From the NCBI RefSeq assembly GCF_900111895.1, contig NZ_FOKB01000004.1:1-64000 (forward strand): a DNA stretch of 64,000 nt. Direction: 5' to 3'. Under the pieces are notes generated by a model. The model saw nothing but the letters and a program-made list of their open reading frames with translations, did not search any database and had not been told where the DNA came from. Of this stretch, positions 54,379 to 62,640 are shown piece after piece; the first letter of the stretch is position 1; the number at the start of each line of letters is the position of its first letter. The position numbers were made by a program, and so were the translations under genes. The stretch comes from Pseudomonas simiae (GTDB lineage Bacteria; Pseudomonadota; Gammaproteobacteria; Pseudomonadales; Pseudomonadaceae).

Positions 54379-55179
54379 TCGACGGGCCAGGTAGAGGTCG
54401 ATCAAGTAACGCGCAATCGAGCGAGAGGCCGGCAACGGCGGCAGGTCGTGGATGTTGAACCACTGCGCGTCCTCGATTTCGTCCGCCTGGGGCACGATGT
54501 CACCACCGGCGTACTCGGCATGGAAGCCCAGCATCATCGAATGAGGGAACGGCCAGCATTGGCTGCCCATGTACTGGATATTCTTGACCTCTACCTGCAC
54601 TTCTTCGCGTACCTCGCGGATCAGGCAGTCTTCGGCCGACTCGCCCGGCTCGGCAAAACCCGCCAGCGTGCTGTACACCCCCGTGACAAAACGTGGCGAA
54701 CGCGCCAGCAGGATCTCGTCGCCACGGGTCACCAGCACGATCATGCTCGGCGAGATCCGTGGGTAGCTGCGCAAGTCGCAGGCCTCGCAATACATCGCCC
54801 GCTCGCGTGGCACCTGGACCATGGCCTGGCCGCAACGCCCACAAAACCTGTGTTCACGCGCCCAGGTACCGATCTGTGCCGCATACCCCAGCACTTTGTA
54901 AAGCGTGTGGTCGCCTTGCAGCATGAAGCCGCGCAGACCCTGCCAGCTGCAGCCCGGTACTTCAGCAGGGGCATCGAGTTCCAGCAGGTACACCGGTTCG
55001 CCATCAAGGTGGCCAATGCCGTGTTCGGCGAACACCGAGAGGTCCTGGCGCTTGAGCCACTCCCGGGGAAACAAGGGGCCATTGGTGTCGTGTAAAAAGC
55101 CCTCGCGGCTGCGGGCGACGGCCCAGCCACCGGGGGTGTCGTTGTCCAGCAACGTTGTGGTAATCCAGCCTGGGGTCAT
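54346..55179 (-). CDS. nudC: NADH pyrophosphatase (NAD-capped RNA hydrolase)
   Basis: ATG 55179 is preferred over the TTG three codons earlier. The zinc ribbon CGRCG...CEACD (about 115-135) precedes the Nudix box G-x5-E-x7[10 protein letters not shown] ([17 protein letters not shown]). The NADH-specific motif [11 protein letters not shown] follows, with Cys in place of the usual Pro at its third position. It hydrolyses NADH to NMNH and AMP and removes NAD caps from RNA. It begins 6 bp after the crotonase stop and probably shares its transcript. Confidence 0.93.
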   Translation of the reverse strand: MTPGWITTTLLDNDTPGGWAVARSREGFLHDTNGPLFPREWLKRQDLSVFAEHGIGHLDGEPVYLLELDAPAEVPGCSWQGLRGFMLQGDHTLYKVLGYAAQIGTWAREHRFCGRCGQAMVQVPRERAMYCEACDLRSYPRISPSMIVLVTRGDEILLARSPRFVTGVYSTLAGFAEPGESAEDCLIREVREEVQVEVKNIQYMGSQCWPFPHSMMLGFHAEYAGGDIVPQADEIEDAQWFNIHDLPPLPASRSIARYLIDLYLARRLGHAEPVLPG

Positions 55180-55184
55180 GTCAG

Positions 55185-55997
55185 TCAATCCACGAATTCG
55201 GGTTTCTGCTTACTCATGTGGGCCGCGATGGCCACGCGCAGGTCGTTGGATTGCAACATAGCCGCGTTCCAGGTGGCAACGTATTCCAGACCATCATTGA
55301 CTGTATGGTCACGCATGTAGCTGATCATGGCCTTGGTGCCGGTGACGGCTATCGGCGACTTGGCGGCGATTTCATGGGCGATTTCCATGACGCCGGCCAA
55401 CAGGCTGTCCTGATCGGGATAGACGCGATTGACCAGGCCGATGCTGCGCGCCTCTTCAGCGCCAAACTGGCGGCCCGTGTAGGCAAGTTCGCGCAGCATG
55501 CCGTCGCCGATGATGCGCGGCAGGCGCTGCAAGGTGCCGACGTCGGCGGCCATGCCAATGTCGATTTCCTTGATGGAAAATTGCGCGCCCTCGGCGGCGT
55601 AGCGCATGTCGCAGGCGCTGATCAGGTCGATGGCGCCGCCGATGCAGTAACCCTGGACCGCCGCCAGCACCGGCTTGCGGCAGTTATCGACGGCATTGAA
55701 CGAGGCTTGCAGTTCAAGGATCTTGCGGCGCAGCAGGCGCGCATTGCGGCCCACGTCCTTGCCGAACTCGTTGGCCACCGAGGCCAGCATCATCAGGTCG
55801 ATGCCGGAGGAAAAATGCTTGCCTGCACCGCTAAGCACCACGGCGCGCACGGCGTCGGTGTCCTCGATCCATTGGAAGATGTCGATGATCTCGGTCCAGA
55901 ACGCGGCGTTCATCGCGTTGATCTTTTCCGGGCGGTTGATCTGCACATGGGCAACGTTGCCGATGAGTTCGACGACAAAAGCGTGGTATTCGGACAT
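55185..55997 (-). CDS. Crotonase-family dienoyl-CoA isomerase (ECH1-like), 270 aa
   Basis: ATG 55997 ([13 protein letters not shown]) has AGGGA at eight bases. The oxyanion-hole motifs are [13 protein letters not shown] and [20 protein letters not shown]. The catalytic acids are placed as in ECH1: [22 protein letters not shown], with E and D both present. ECH1-type enzymes convert 3,5-dienoyl-CoA to 2,4-dienoyl-CoA in degradation of unsaturated fatty acids. A plain enoyl-CoA hydratase is the alternative, but the segment [10 protein letters not shown] favours the isomerase. Confidence 0.88.
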   Translation of the reverse strand: MSEYHAFVVELIGNVAHVQINRPEKINAMNAAFWTEIIDIFQWIEDTDAVRAVVLSGAGKHFSSGIDLMMLASVANEFGKDVGRNARLLRRKILELQASFNAVDNCRKPVLAAVQGYCIGGAIDLISACDMRYAAEGAQFSIKEIDIGMAADVGTLQRLPRIIGDGMLRELAYTGRQFGAEEARSIGLVNRVYPDQDSLLAGVMEIAHEIAAKSPIAVTGTKAMISYMRDHTVNDGLEYVATWNAAMLQSNDLRVAIAAHMSKQKPEFVD

Positions 55998-56189
55998 GGC
56001 AGTGATCCCTGACTGGCGAGTGATAAGGCCCGAACTATAACAAGGGAACGTCACGGCACATCGGCCAAAAACGGGACAGGCCAATGTGATGGAATGTTGT
56101 GAGTGATCACTTCATGCAGCACCGATACATTTCACCCAAGGCGGCCGATTTATCGGCTATACAATCAGGGCCATTGCCTGGAGCCGCCT

Positions 56190-57437
56190 ATGCCGACTAC
56201 GTTTCGCTCAACCTTGATCCTGGCCCTGGTGGTCGTATTGACCGGTATCGGTGCCGGGTTGGGCGGGATGCTGCTGGCATTGCTCCTGCACGGTATTCAG
56301 CACCTGGCCTACGGCTATAGTCTCGACAGCCTGGTCAGCGATGAAACGTTCTTGCTGGGCGTCACGGCGGCTGCGCCCGAGCGGCGTCTGCTGGTGCTGG
56401 TGGTGTGCGGCCTGGTGGCGGGATTGGGCTGGTGGGCAATTTATCGCTATGGCCGGCCGCTGGTGAGCATCAAGCAAGCTGTCGCGGAAAAGATGCCGAT
56501 CATGCCGCCCAAGACCACCCTCGCCCACGCCGTGCTGCAGATCATCACCGTGGCGCTGGGTTCGCCGCTGGGCCGTGAAGTGGCACCGCGGGAAATCGGG
56601 GCATTGGCCGCCACCTGGTTGTCCCTGCGGGCGCGACTCGACCCACAGATGCATCGCCTGCTCGTCGCCTGCGGCGCCGGGGCGGGTCTGGCGGCGGTCT
56701 ACAACGTGCCGCTGGGTGGCGCGGTGTTTGTGCTGGAAGTACTGGTGGGCGCGTTCAGTTGGCCAGCGGCGGTGATTGCGCTGGCGACCTCGGCGATTGC
56801 GGCCTCGGTGGCGTGGATCGGGCTGGGTGCGCAATTACAATATGAGGTCCCGAACTTCGTATTGAGCCCTGAATTGATCGCTTGGGCGGTGGTTTGCGGC
56901 CCGCTATTCGGCGTGGCTGCGTACGCTTTCACCCGGCTCACCGGCAAGGCGCGGGCACAGGCTGCAAGAGGCTGGCGCTTGCCGGTGCTGGCATTGATCA
57001 ACTTCACCATCATCGGCGGCTTGGCGATGGTATTGCCGCAAATCCTCGGCAATGGCAAAGGCCCTGCGCAGTTGGGTTTCGACAACGAGTTAAGCATCGG
57101 CCTGGCGGCTTTATTGCTGGTGGTCAAAGTGCTGATCACCACCAGCAGCCTGCGCGCCGGGGCCGAAGGCGGCTTGCTTACCCCCGGCCTCGCCAATGGC
57201 GCGTTACTGGCAATCATCCTCGGCGGCGCCTGGAGCCTGGCGTGGCCCGGCGTTCCCTTGGGCGCGTTTGCGATCATCGGCGCGGCGGCATTCCTGGCCG
57301 CCAGCATGAGCATGCCGTTGACCGCGATTGTGCTGGTGGCGGAGTTCACCCGAATCGACCATGACTTCCTGGTACCGATCATCCTGGCCGTGGTGGGTTC
57401 GATGTGTGTGAGCAAGCTGTGCCAACGGCGCTGGTAA
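56190..57437 (+). CDS. ClC-family chloride channel/transporter, 415 aa
   Basis: ATG 56190 has GGAG upstream. About ten to twelve membrane helices. The selectivity-filter motifs are GSPLGREVAPREIGA (in place of G-K/R-E-G-P), AAVYNVPLGGAVFVLE and the C-terminal GAFAIIGAAAFLAASMSMPLTAIVLV. There is no CBS domain. The short form and the altered G-R-E-V-A-P filter resemble the ClC branch with non-canonical filter residues (as in fluoride or uncoupled channels), so the anion is uncertain. Confidence 0.9.
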   Translation: MPTTFRSTLILALVVVLTGIGAGLGGMLLALLLHGIQHLAYGYSLDSLVSDETFLLGVTAAAPERRLLVLVVCGLVAGLGWWAIYRYGRPLVSIKQAVAEKMPIMPPKTTLAHAVLQIITVALGSPLGREVAPREIGALAATWLSLRARLDPQMHRLLVACGAGAGLAAVYNVPLGGAVFVLEVLVGAFSWPAAVIALATSAIAASVAWIGLGAQLQYEVPNFVLSPELIAWAVVCGPLFGVAAYAFTRLTGKARAQAARGWRLPVLALINFTIIGGLAMVLPQILGNGKGPAQLGFDNELSIGLAALLLVVKVLITTSSLRAGAEGGLLTPGLANGALLAIILGGAWSLAWPGVPLGAFAIIGAAAFLAASMSMPLTAIVLVAEFTRIDHDFLVPIILAVVGSMCVSKLCQRRW

Positions 57438-57684
57438 AAACCCTGCAAAATGCTGGATAAAACCCGGCACACACGCCATCCTTCGCGCTTTAGGCCGCCC
57501 CATTCGCTGTTCAGGACTGAGATAAATCCATAGGGGGGTGTGAGGTAAACCCGAGATAATCCGGGATACGCTGGCCTAGGTTGGGATGGATTGTGAAATA
57601 GAGTTGCAGCTAGTGCAATTGGAAGTGGCCCCCGATCAGTTGGTGCTGGCGGGGGCGTGTGACTGGGCTTAGATCGTATTGGGC

Positions 57685-58047
57685 TCAAGCATGTTCGTCG
57701 TCCGGTGGTGGGAATAAGTCCCCTTGGTCGCGGGCGATGATTGCCAGGCGCATACGTTTCACCACTGTATATACGTGCTGAACAGAAACTCCGTGCTTAG
57801 TCGCCACCTGGTGGTGATTCCGTCCGGTGAAGTCATCGTAGATTTTTTGGTGGAGCTTTGACGCCTGGATGAAAACGCCCTTCGGGACGTAGACCACCTG
57901 GCCACCCCACAAAAATGCGAACAGCGTAGTGATTTCCACGCTCGTCGCTTCTGCCAGTTCAGGGCTGACCCCTAAAGTATCGCGAATCACTTTGGCAATA
58001 GGCTCGACGGCTTCGCTCAAAAGATCACTGCCGCGTAATGTACTCAT
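57685..58047 (-). CDS. mor: Mor-type transcription activator of Mu-like prophage, 120 aa
   Basis: ATG 58047 overlaps the gemA stop (ATGA) and follows GGGGAGAG at six bases. The length and content match Mor/C activators: an N-terminal dimerisation region and a C-terminal helix-turn-helix (FTGRNHHQVATKHGVSVQHVYTVVKRM). Mor activates the middle promoter of Mu and leads to late gene expression. Here it is the last phage gene: the next gene downstream is the chromosomal ClC channel, so no middle or late genes remain for it to switch on in cis. Confidence 0.88.
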   Translation of the reverse strand: MSTLRGSDLLSEAVEPIAKVIRDTLGVSPELAEATSVEITTLFAFLWGGQVVYVPKGVFIQASKLHQKIYDDFTGRNHHQVATKHGVSVQHVYTVVKRMRLAIIARDQGDLFPPPDDEHA

Positions 58048-58484
58048 TGCTGGACTCTCCCCATCCATTGTTTCAGGTTCTCAATGACCCGGCTTGCCTG
58101 GGCCGTGGTCAGCCACTGGAGCGCGGAGACACGAGTCATGCTCTGTACGAACTTGGCCAGAGCCGCCTCGGAGGGGTCGCGCACCGCCCCCAGACCGTGC
58201 AGCTCCAACCACAGTGATCGGATCTTCTTCGATTGAATGTCGTCGGCTAGCTGCCGCTTCTGCTCTTTGCTTGGACGAACCTTGAAACCCTTTATCTTGA
58301 GCTGTTCCAAAACCCTGAGCAGATTTGGAACGCTCAGATCAGCGGTGGACGTTGCGCCGTCCAAACCCTTCATGCCAGCCAGCATCAGGCGATAGGTGTC
58401 ATCTTCCATGCGTAGCTCACGTCGGGCGACATGGATCAGCTTGATCAAGCGCAGGCGATTTAGGTTGGAAGGCGCGGCTTTCAC
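58044..58484 (-). CDS. gemA: GemA (gp16-like, DUF1018) phage regulatory protein, 146 aa
   Basis: The sequence RLIKLIHVARRELRMEDDTYRLML and the C-terminal MTRVSALQWLTTAQASRVIENLKQW are the two halves of the Mu gp16/GemA family. The family modulates host gene expression and DNA topology after Mu induction. It overlaps the upstream 61-aa gene (ATGA) and mor downstream. Size is close to the family norm. Confidence 0.85.
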   Translation of the reverse strand: MKAAPSNLNRLRLIKLIHVARRELRMEDDTYRLMLAGMKGLDGATSTADLSVPNLLRVLEQLKIKGFKVRPSKEQKRQLADDIQSKKIRSLWLELHGLGAVRDPSEAALAKFVQSMTRVSALQWLTTAQASRVIENLKQWMGRVQQ

Positions 58485-58666
58485 TGGGCACCTCCCAGCG
58501 TCGAACGTTCGCTATTGCTCTGTTGGTTTCGGGCAGCGTGAATCTGTTGCCGAGCCTTGCTGCATTTGGTGTGATTACCCGTGTTGCGGGGGCGCTGGCA
58601 CTGATCGCAGATCGCCAGAAACTCCAATACACCGGCTGAAAGTTTCCCTGTGCTGGTCGTGTTCAT
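58481..58666 (-). CDS. Small phage protein with Cys motif, 61 aa
   Basis: A short gene in the early operon, between the DUF2786 gene and gemA, overlapping gemA by 4 bp. The sequence FLAICDQCQRPRNTGNHTKCSKARQQ has C-x2-C and a third cysteine, suggesting a partial zinc site; the remainder is polar. Function unknown. Coupling to both neighbours supports that it is real. Confidence 0.65.
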   Translation of the reverse strand: MNTTSTGKLSAGVLEFLAICDQCQRPRNTGNHTKCSKARQQIHAARNQQSNSERSTLGGAQ

Positions 58667-58667
58667 T

Positions 58668-59357
58668 TCAAAGCCCCATGGTCAAGCGCGCACGAGGCTG
58701 GTGATCCACCGCCTGGTGCAGTTGAGCCGATTTACCAGCCTCATAACCGGCATCACTGGCGCCTTCATTGCGCGCCTTGACCTTACGACGCTTCAGTTCG
58801 ACGTTCTCCAACTCTGGATACTGCTTTTGCATGAACGCCTCAATGGCCTCTGCAATATTGTCTTCGACGCCTGCGAACGCCTCGATCTTGCTGTGAACCG
58901 CATCCAGCCAACCATTGGCAAATGCATCGCCTCGGGCAGCCTTGGTTGAGCGTTTGCAGCGTTTTTGGGTATCCAGGTAGTCACGGCGGGCCTTCTGTAG
59001 CTGGCGTACAAGCACCTGATACGCATAGCCAGCGAGTTCTGGCGCGGCTGAACAACCCACAAAGATGAAGCGAGCAGCACTCCACCGAGGGTTGGAGATG
59101 ATGAACCTGGTACCGAATGCATCAGCGCAGACTTGGGCCAGTCGCACACGCCAAACCGGTGGAGAACCTTCAGAACCGGCAAGGATCGTGTGTTCGCTCG
59201 CCATGCTGGCGAGTACGTCACCCACCTCCAAGTTGTACATTTCCATCAGTTTATGGGCTTGGCGTAACGCGATCTCAGCCTCATGAGGGTTGCTGGTTTT
59301 GGACTTGGCCATCTCCAGGCATTTTTTGATTTTTTCCAGAGTGCGATTGTTTTCCAT
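58668..59357 (-). CDS. DUF2786 family protein, 229 aa
   Basis: The N-terminus (LEKIKKCLEMAKSKTSNPHEAEIALRQAHKLMEMYNL) is the DUF2786 helix pair. It is followed by a beta/alpha segment with FIFVGCSAAPELAGYAYQVLVRQLQKARRDYL and a Lys-rich C-terminus. The family is widespread in Mu-like and other phages, with no established activity. It lies within the continuous early operon. Confidence 0.85.
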   Translation of the reverse strand: MENNRTLEKIKKCLEMAKSKTSNPHEAEIALRQAHKLMEMYNLEVGDVLASMASEHTILAGSEGSPPVWRVRLAQVCADAFGTRFIISNPRWSAARFIFVGCSAAPELAGYAYQVLVRQLQKARRDYLDTQKRCKRSTKAARGDAFANGWLDAVHSKIEAFAGVEDNIAEAIEAFMQKQYPELENVELKRRKVKARNEGASDAGYEAGKSAQLHQAVDHQPRARLTMGL

Positions 59358-59358
59358 G

Positions 59359-59802
59359 TCACACGTTCTCCAACGGGGTAATGCGCCATTTGCTGTGCAG
59401 ACGCCCGGCTGTCGTACATGGGAGGCGCTCGATGTCAGTGTGACGACCGGGAAAAAGCTTTTCGGCCAGACGTTTCACGGGATACTCATAGTCGTGGGTG
59501 CAGGACACGCGCTTACCGCGCACGGTACTGGTGACATAGCCATCACCGTTCATGCGTACCGAAACCTCGACGGAGGCCAGCGGGTGGATCGAATGCACCG
59601 GGTACTTCACGCTCCCGCTACGACCTTCCCACAGATACTCAACGACGCCACCGACCTTGAGGCTGGCCAGGTTCACGACCTTGAGCCCGCCCCAAACATC
59701 GGTCTGGTATGGCCAGCTTTCTGTAACGATCCCCACCTCATCGACTGTCCACACAAGAAAGTCCTGGTGGTGATCTTGGAACTCAATCAATGTCTTGCTC
59801 AT
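59359..59802 (-). CDS. Mu-like phage hypothetical protein, 147 aa
   Basis: ATG 59802 (MSKTLIEFQDHHQDFLVW) has AGGGA upstream. Beta-rich, soluble, with VDEVGIVTESWPYQTDVWGG and KYPVHSIHPLASVEVSVRMN. No family recognised. It overlaps the upstream 73-aa gene by 4 bp and is part of the early operon. Confidence 0.7.
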   Translation of the reverse strand: MSKTLIEFQDHHQDFLVWTVDEVGIVTESWPYQTDVWGGLKVVNLASLKVGGVVEYLWEGRSGSVKYPVHSIHPLASVEVSVRMNGDGYVTSTVRGKRVSCTHDYEYPVKRLAEKLFPGRHTDIERLPCTTAGRLHSKWRITPLENV

Positions 59803-60020
59803 GTCGATTCTCCCTGCCACTGCTGCTTCAACACTTCAAGCTTTTCCGCAGCAACATCGACTTTGTCTGGATCGCCATGAATCACAGCAATGACAAAGCT
59901 CTGCCCTGACTCAAGCGCCAGGTGAACAACGTCAAAGGTGTCGTTAGCGCTGGTCTCTGCATCTTCTAGCAGCTGAAATAGCGTCGTCTTGGGCCATTGC
60001 AGCGAAGTTAATAGGCCCAT
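59799..60020 (-). CDS. Small phage protein, 73 aa
   Basis: A short acidic protein (MGLLTSLQWPKTTLFQLLED...) with a beta segment SFVIAVIHGDPDKVDVAAEKL. Unknown function. Tight packing (1 bp after the DUF3164 gene, 4-bp overlap downstream) supports translation in the early operon. Confidence 0.65.
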   Translation of the reverse strand: MGLLTSLQWPKTTLFQLLEDAETSANDTFDVVHLALESGQSFVIAVIHGDPDKVDVAAEKLEVLKQQWQGEST

Positions 60021-60021
60021 G

Positions 60022-60657
60022 TCACACCACCGCCAAGTTCAAGTTGATTGGCTCGTAACGATCAGTGGCCCCCACACGCTGATATACGCGGATATACACG
60101 GACGTTCCGTTCACCTGGATAGAGTCTTTCAAGGCCTCCATAGCGAGCTTCCAATCTGGATCGTCGATCTCAACACGCAGCAGACTGAGTACATCGCCTG
60201 TTTTGATCTGACCCTGCCGGTTGGCGCGGAATGCACGATCAACCAGTACGCGTAGATGCTGATCCGCGCCTTCGCTCCATTTTCGGATGCACTGATCGAT
60301 CAACTCTTTGGCAGCAAGAATCTCCTCTGTGAACGTGATGCGCTCAGCCATGGCGCGCTCGATCTTAAACTTGCCGTCGTAGGTGATAATCGATGCATTG
60401 CCCTTTTTTCCACCGATCTTGACGCCATACCGTTCGTGGGAAATGGCAATCAGGTCATCGATATCGGCTAATGCCTTGGCCTTAAATTCGGTCAATCCCT
60501 TGCTGAGTACGAGAGCCATACCAGCGAGGTCGGCCGCGACCTGGTCACGCAGCTTGTCGTGCTCGCGCACTTGATGCTCAGGAACCAGGTGTCCAGCGGC
60601 GTTTTGAACGAAGCCAGTGGGGATCTGCACCAGCGCTGTTTGTTGTGTCTCAGCCAT
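60022..60657 (-). CDS. DUF3164 family phage protein, 211 aa
   Basis: ATG 60657 is preceded by AGAGGA. The sequence has [33 protein letters not shown] near the start, then [32 protein letters not shown] and a C-terminal half with [21 protein letters not shown]; these match DUF3164 proteins common in Mu-like phages. Possibly involved in early DNA transactions; no activity is established. It overlaps the RHH gene by 8 bp. Confidence 0.85.
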   Translation of the reverse strand: MAETQQTALVQIPTGFVQNAAGHLVPEHQVREHDKLRDQVAADLAGMALVLSKGLTEFKAKALADIDDLIAISHERYGVKIGGKKGNASIITYDGKFKIERAMAERITFTEEILAAKELIDQCIRKWSEGADQHLRVLVDRAFRANRQGQIKTGDVLSLLRVEIDDPDWKLAMEALKDSIQVNGTSVYIRVYQRVGATDRYEPINLNLAVV

Positions 60658-60940
60658 GAATAGGTTCCTCTTGTTTCGACTGGTTGGAACGGATAGCGAG
60701 AATCTGGGCACTGATCTGGGATGCGCGGAGTAGCAGTTTGTCGAGTAGATCCTGCAATGGTTCTTCTCCCTCACCAGTCTCCGCAGGCTCACCTTTGATG
60801 AGCGATTGCTCCAGGCGCTGGATGATCTCGCTATTCATGGAGCGGTGATTTTGTTGTGCAGCCTCGCCGATACGGCCACGCATACCATCCGGCAGCCTTA
60901 CAACGAATTTGTCTGCATTACGTGATGATGTGTTGTTCAT
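60650..60940 (-). CDS. Arc-type ribbon-helix-helix regulator, 96 aa
   Basis: The core [36 protein letters not shown] (about 10-45) is a complete ribbon-helix-helix: a beta-strand with alternating residues, then two helices, as in phage Arc. The C-terminal part is acidic and helical. It likely binds DNA as a dimer and regulates phage transcription. Confidence 0.88.
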   Translation of the reverse strand: MNNTSSRNADKFVVRLPDGMRGRIGEAAQQNHRSMNSEIIQRLEQSLIKGEPAETGEGEEPLQDLLDKLLLRASQISAQILAIRSNQSKQEEPIHG

Positions 60941-61143
60941 GGCAGTGCCTTCCGAAGTACTTCGATAACGTCGTTGATGCCGAGCACCTGACTCTCAGGC
61001 TTATTTTTCGACGTGGCTTCAAGCTTTGCGATTGCATCGGCCACACCCTGGACCGTGTAAAGCCGTTCGCCGAGGGCGTCGAGAATCTCAAGGGCGTGCT
61101 GACGCCCCTGAACGCGCAGGTGATTGTTTACGGGCGCGATCAT
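60937..61143 (-). CDS. Small phage protein, 68 aa
   Basis: A helical protein ([41 protein letters not shown]...). It overlaps both neighbours by 4 bp (ATGA type), which supports expression. No family recognised. Confidence 0.65.
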   Translation of the reverse strand: MIAPVNNHLRVQGRQHALEILDALGERLYTVQGVADAIAKLEATSKNKPESQVLGINDVIEVLRKALP

Positions 61144-61457
61144 TGATCCTGCTCCTTCACCGAGGTGTACCAGGCCACGTCGACGCCCCGGATACGCATG
61201 GTGTTACGGGTATGACGGCCAACGGGAGTGAAACTGATCCGATGCAGTTCATCTCCGAAGCGACGCAGGAGCAGGTCAACGCTGTCGTTGTCGATGAAGA
61301 TCTTGTTATCCAGCAGCACCAGATGTTTGATGACTACACCGGCAGCACGGATGTCGCGGGTCAGCTCGTTGAATGCACAAAGCTTCACGGTGAAGTCTTC
61401 AGCCAGAACGCTGGGCCGCTCTTCCACTTGCACACCTACCAAGTACAAAGCAGCCAT
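61140..61457 (-). CDS. Phage hypothetical protein, 105 aa
   Basis: A beta-rich soluble protein (MAALYLVGVQVEERPSVLAEDFTVKLCAFNEL...HLVLLDNKIFIDNDSVD). It begins 2 bp after the transposase B gene. No family recognised. Confidence 0.65.
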   Translation of the reverse strand: MAALYLVGVQVEERPSVLAEDFTVKLCAFNELTRDIRAAGVVIKHLVLLDNKIFIDNDSVDLLLRRFGDELHRISFTPVGRHTRNTMRIRGVDVAWYTSVKEQDQ

Positions 61458-61458
61458 C

Positions 61459-62640
61459 TCACACCCCCTTCACGACATCGGCGGTGACTGTCGGCACACC
61501 GAGGTGGGTGGCCAGGTTCATCGCGGCGATCATCAAGTTGCCGATGGCCAGCGGATACAGCAGCGAGATTGTTTCGTCGCGACCACCACGGCGGTCGGCC
61601 TGCGACAGACGAGCGGCAATTGCCTGGATGCCCCCGGCGTCGATCACCTCGGCCAACGACTTACCTGCACGCTCAAAGCGGAACTTGAGAAACTCCTCCA
61701 GGCGAGCGCCTTCAACCGGTGGAAGCGTGACACGCTCGCATCGCTGCACCACTTCGCGCACGTCGGCGTTGCGCTCGCTCAACTTCACGCTCAGCTCCGG
61801 CTGGCCGATCATGATGATGCTGACCAGCTTGGTGAAACCCACCTCCAGCTCCAGGATGCGCTTGAGATGCTTAAGCGTCGGGATCGGCAGGCTGTGTGCC
61901 TCCTCGATCACCAGGCAGTGGCGGTAGCCCGCTGCATGGGATTCCTTCAACGCTTTGTGCAGTTGCGCAAAGCGCGCTTCAGGGCTGCTCTTGGGCTTGG
62001 CCAAGGGCGAGACCGCCGCCATCATTGACTCGGCAATGTGGGTGCTTTTCAGCGATTTGCCCTTGGTATCGTTATCTTCAGAGGCCAGTACATAGGGCTC
62101 AATGATCAAAACCGGGTCGTTGTTTTCGGCAATCCGGTTCACCAGGTCGCGGCGCAAGGTGCTTTTTCCTGCACCCGATTCCCCCTCAACGGCGATGAAG
62201 CCGCCGTGCCGTGCGGTCTGGTACATCACCTCGCGAACGTAGCGAATATCAGGGCTGACCCACATGTCCTGGGCGCAGGAAAGCTCATCAAACGGATCGC
62301 GGAACAGGCCGAATGCCTTGCGGGTAGATGGCAACAGAGTTTGTTTTGGCAGTAACATAGGTTCGTCCTCCCCGGACGGCTCTTCTTTAAGGGCCGGATC
62401 TGCCGTGTTGGCGCACGGCAGATCCACTTCTTCAAACGCGTTGGCGATATCGGCATCGTTGGCGCCGGACTCTGTCAGGAATACACGGATGCGCCCCTGC
62501 AGTTCTTCGTTATCCAGGCTGCGTGGCCACTGGCCGTGGTTCAGCAGCTGTGCGATGGCGGCCTCGCTGAGCTTCAGCGACTCGGCCAAGGCCGATTGAG
62601 GTCGGCCCACCCCCTGTAAAACGTGCTTAAGTTTCAACAT
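61459..62640 (-). CDS. Mu B-like transposition ATPase, 393 aa
   Basis: ATG 62640 is used (GGAGG six bases upstream; a GTG codon lies just before it) and overlaps the transposase A stop. An N-terminal helix-turn-helix (LKLSEAAIAQLLNHGQWP, about 23-40) precedes an ExeA/MuB-type AAA domain: Walker A GESGAGKST (about 153-161), Walker B RHCLVIEEAHSLP, sensor SIIMIGQPEL. It binds target DNA and activates transposase A. Length exceeds Mu B (312) because of a linker after the HTH. Confidence 0.9.
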   Translation of the reverse strand: MLKLKHVLQGVGRPQSALAESLKLSEAAIAQLLNHGQWPRSLDNEELQGRIRVFLTESGANDADIANAFEEVDLPCANTADPALKEEPSGEDEPMLLPKQTLLPSTRKAFGLFRDPFDELSCAQDMWVSPDIRYVREVMYQTARHGGFIAVEGESGAGKSTLRRDLVNRIAENNDPVLIIEPYVLASEDNDTKGKSLKSTHIAESMMAAVSPLAKPKSSPEARFAQLHKALKESHAAGYRHCLVIEEAHSLPIPTLKHLKRILELEVGFTKLVSIIMIGQPELSVKLSERNADVREVVQRCERVTLPPVEGARLEEFLKFRFERAGKSLAEVIDAGGIQAIAARLSQADRRGGRDETISLLYPLAIGNLMIAAMNLATHLGVPTVTADVVKGV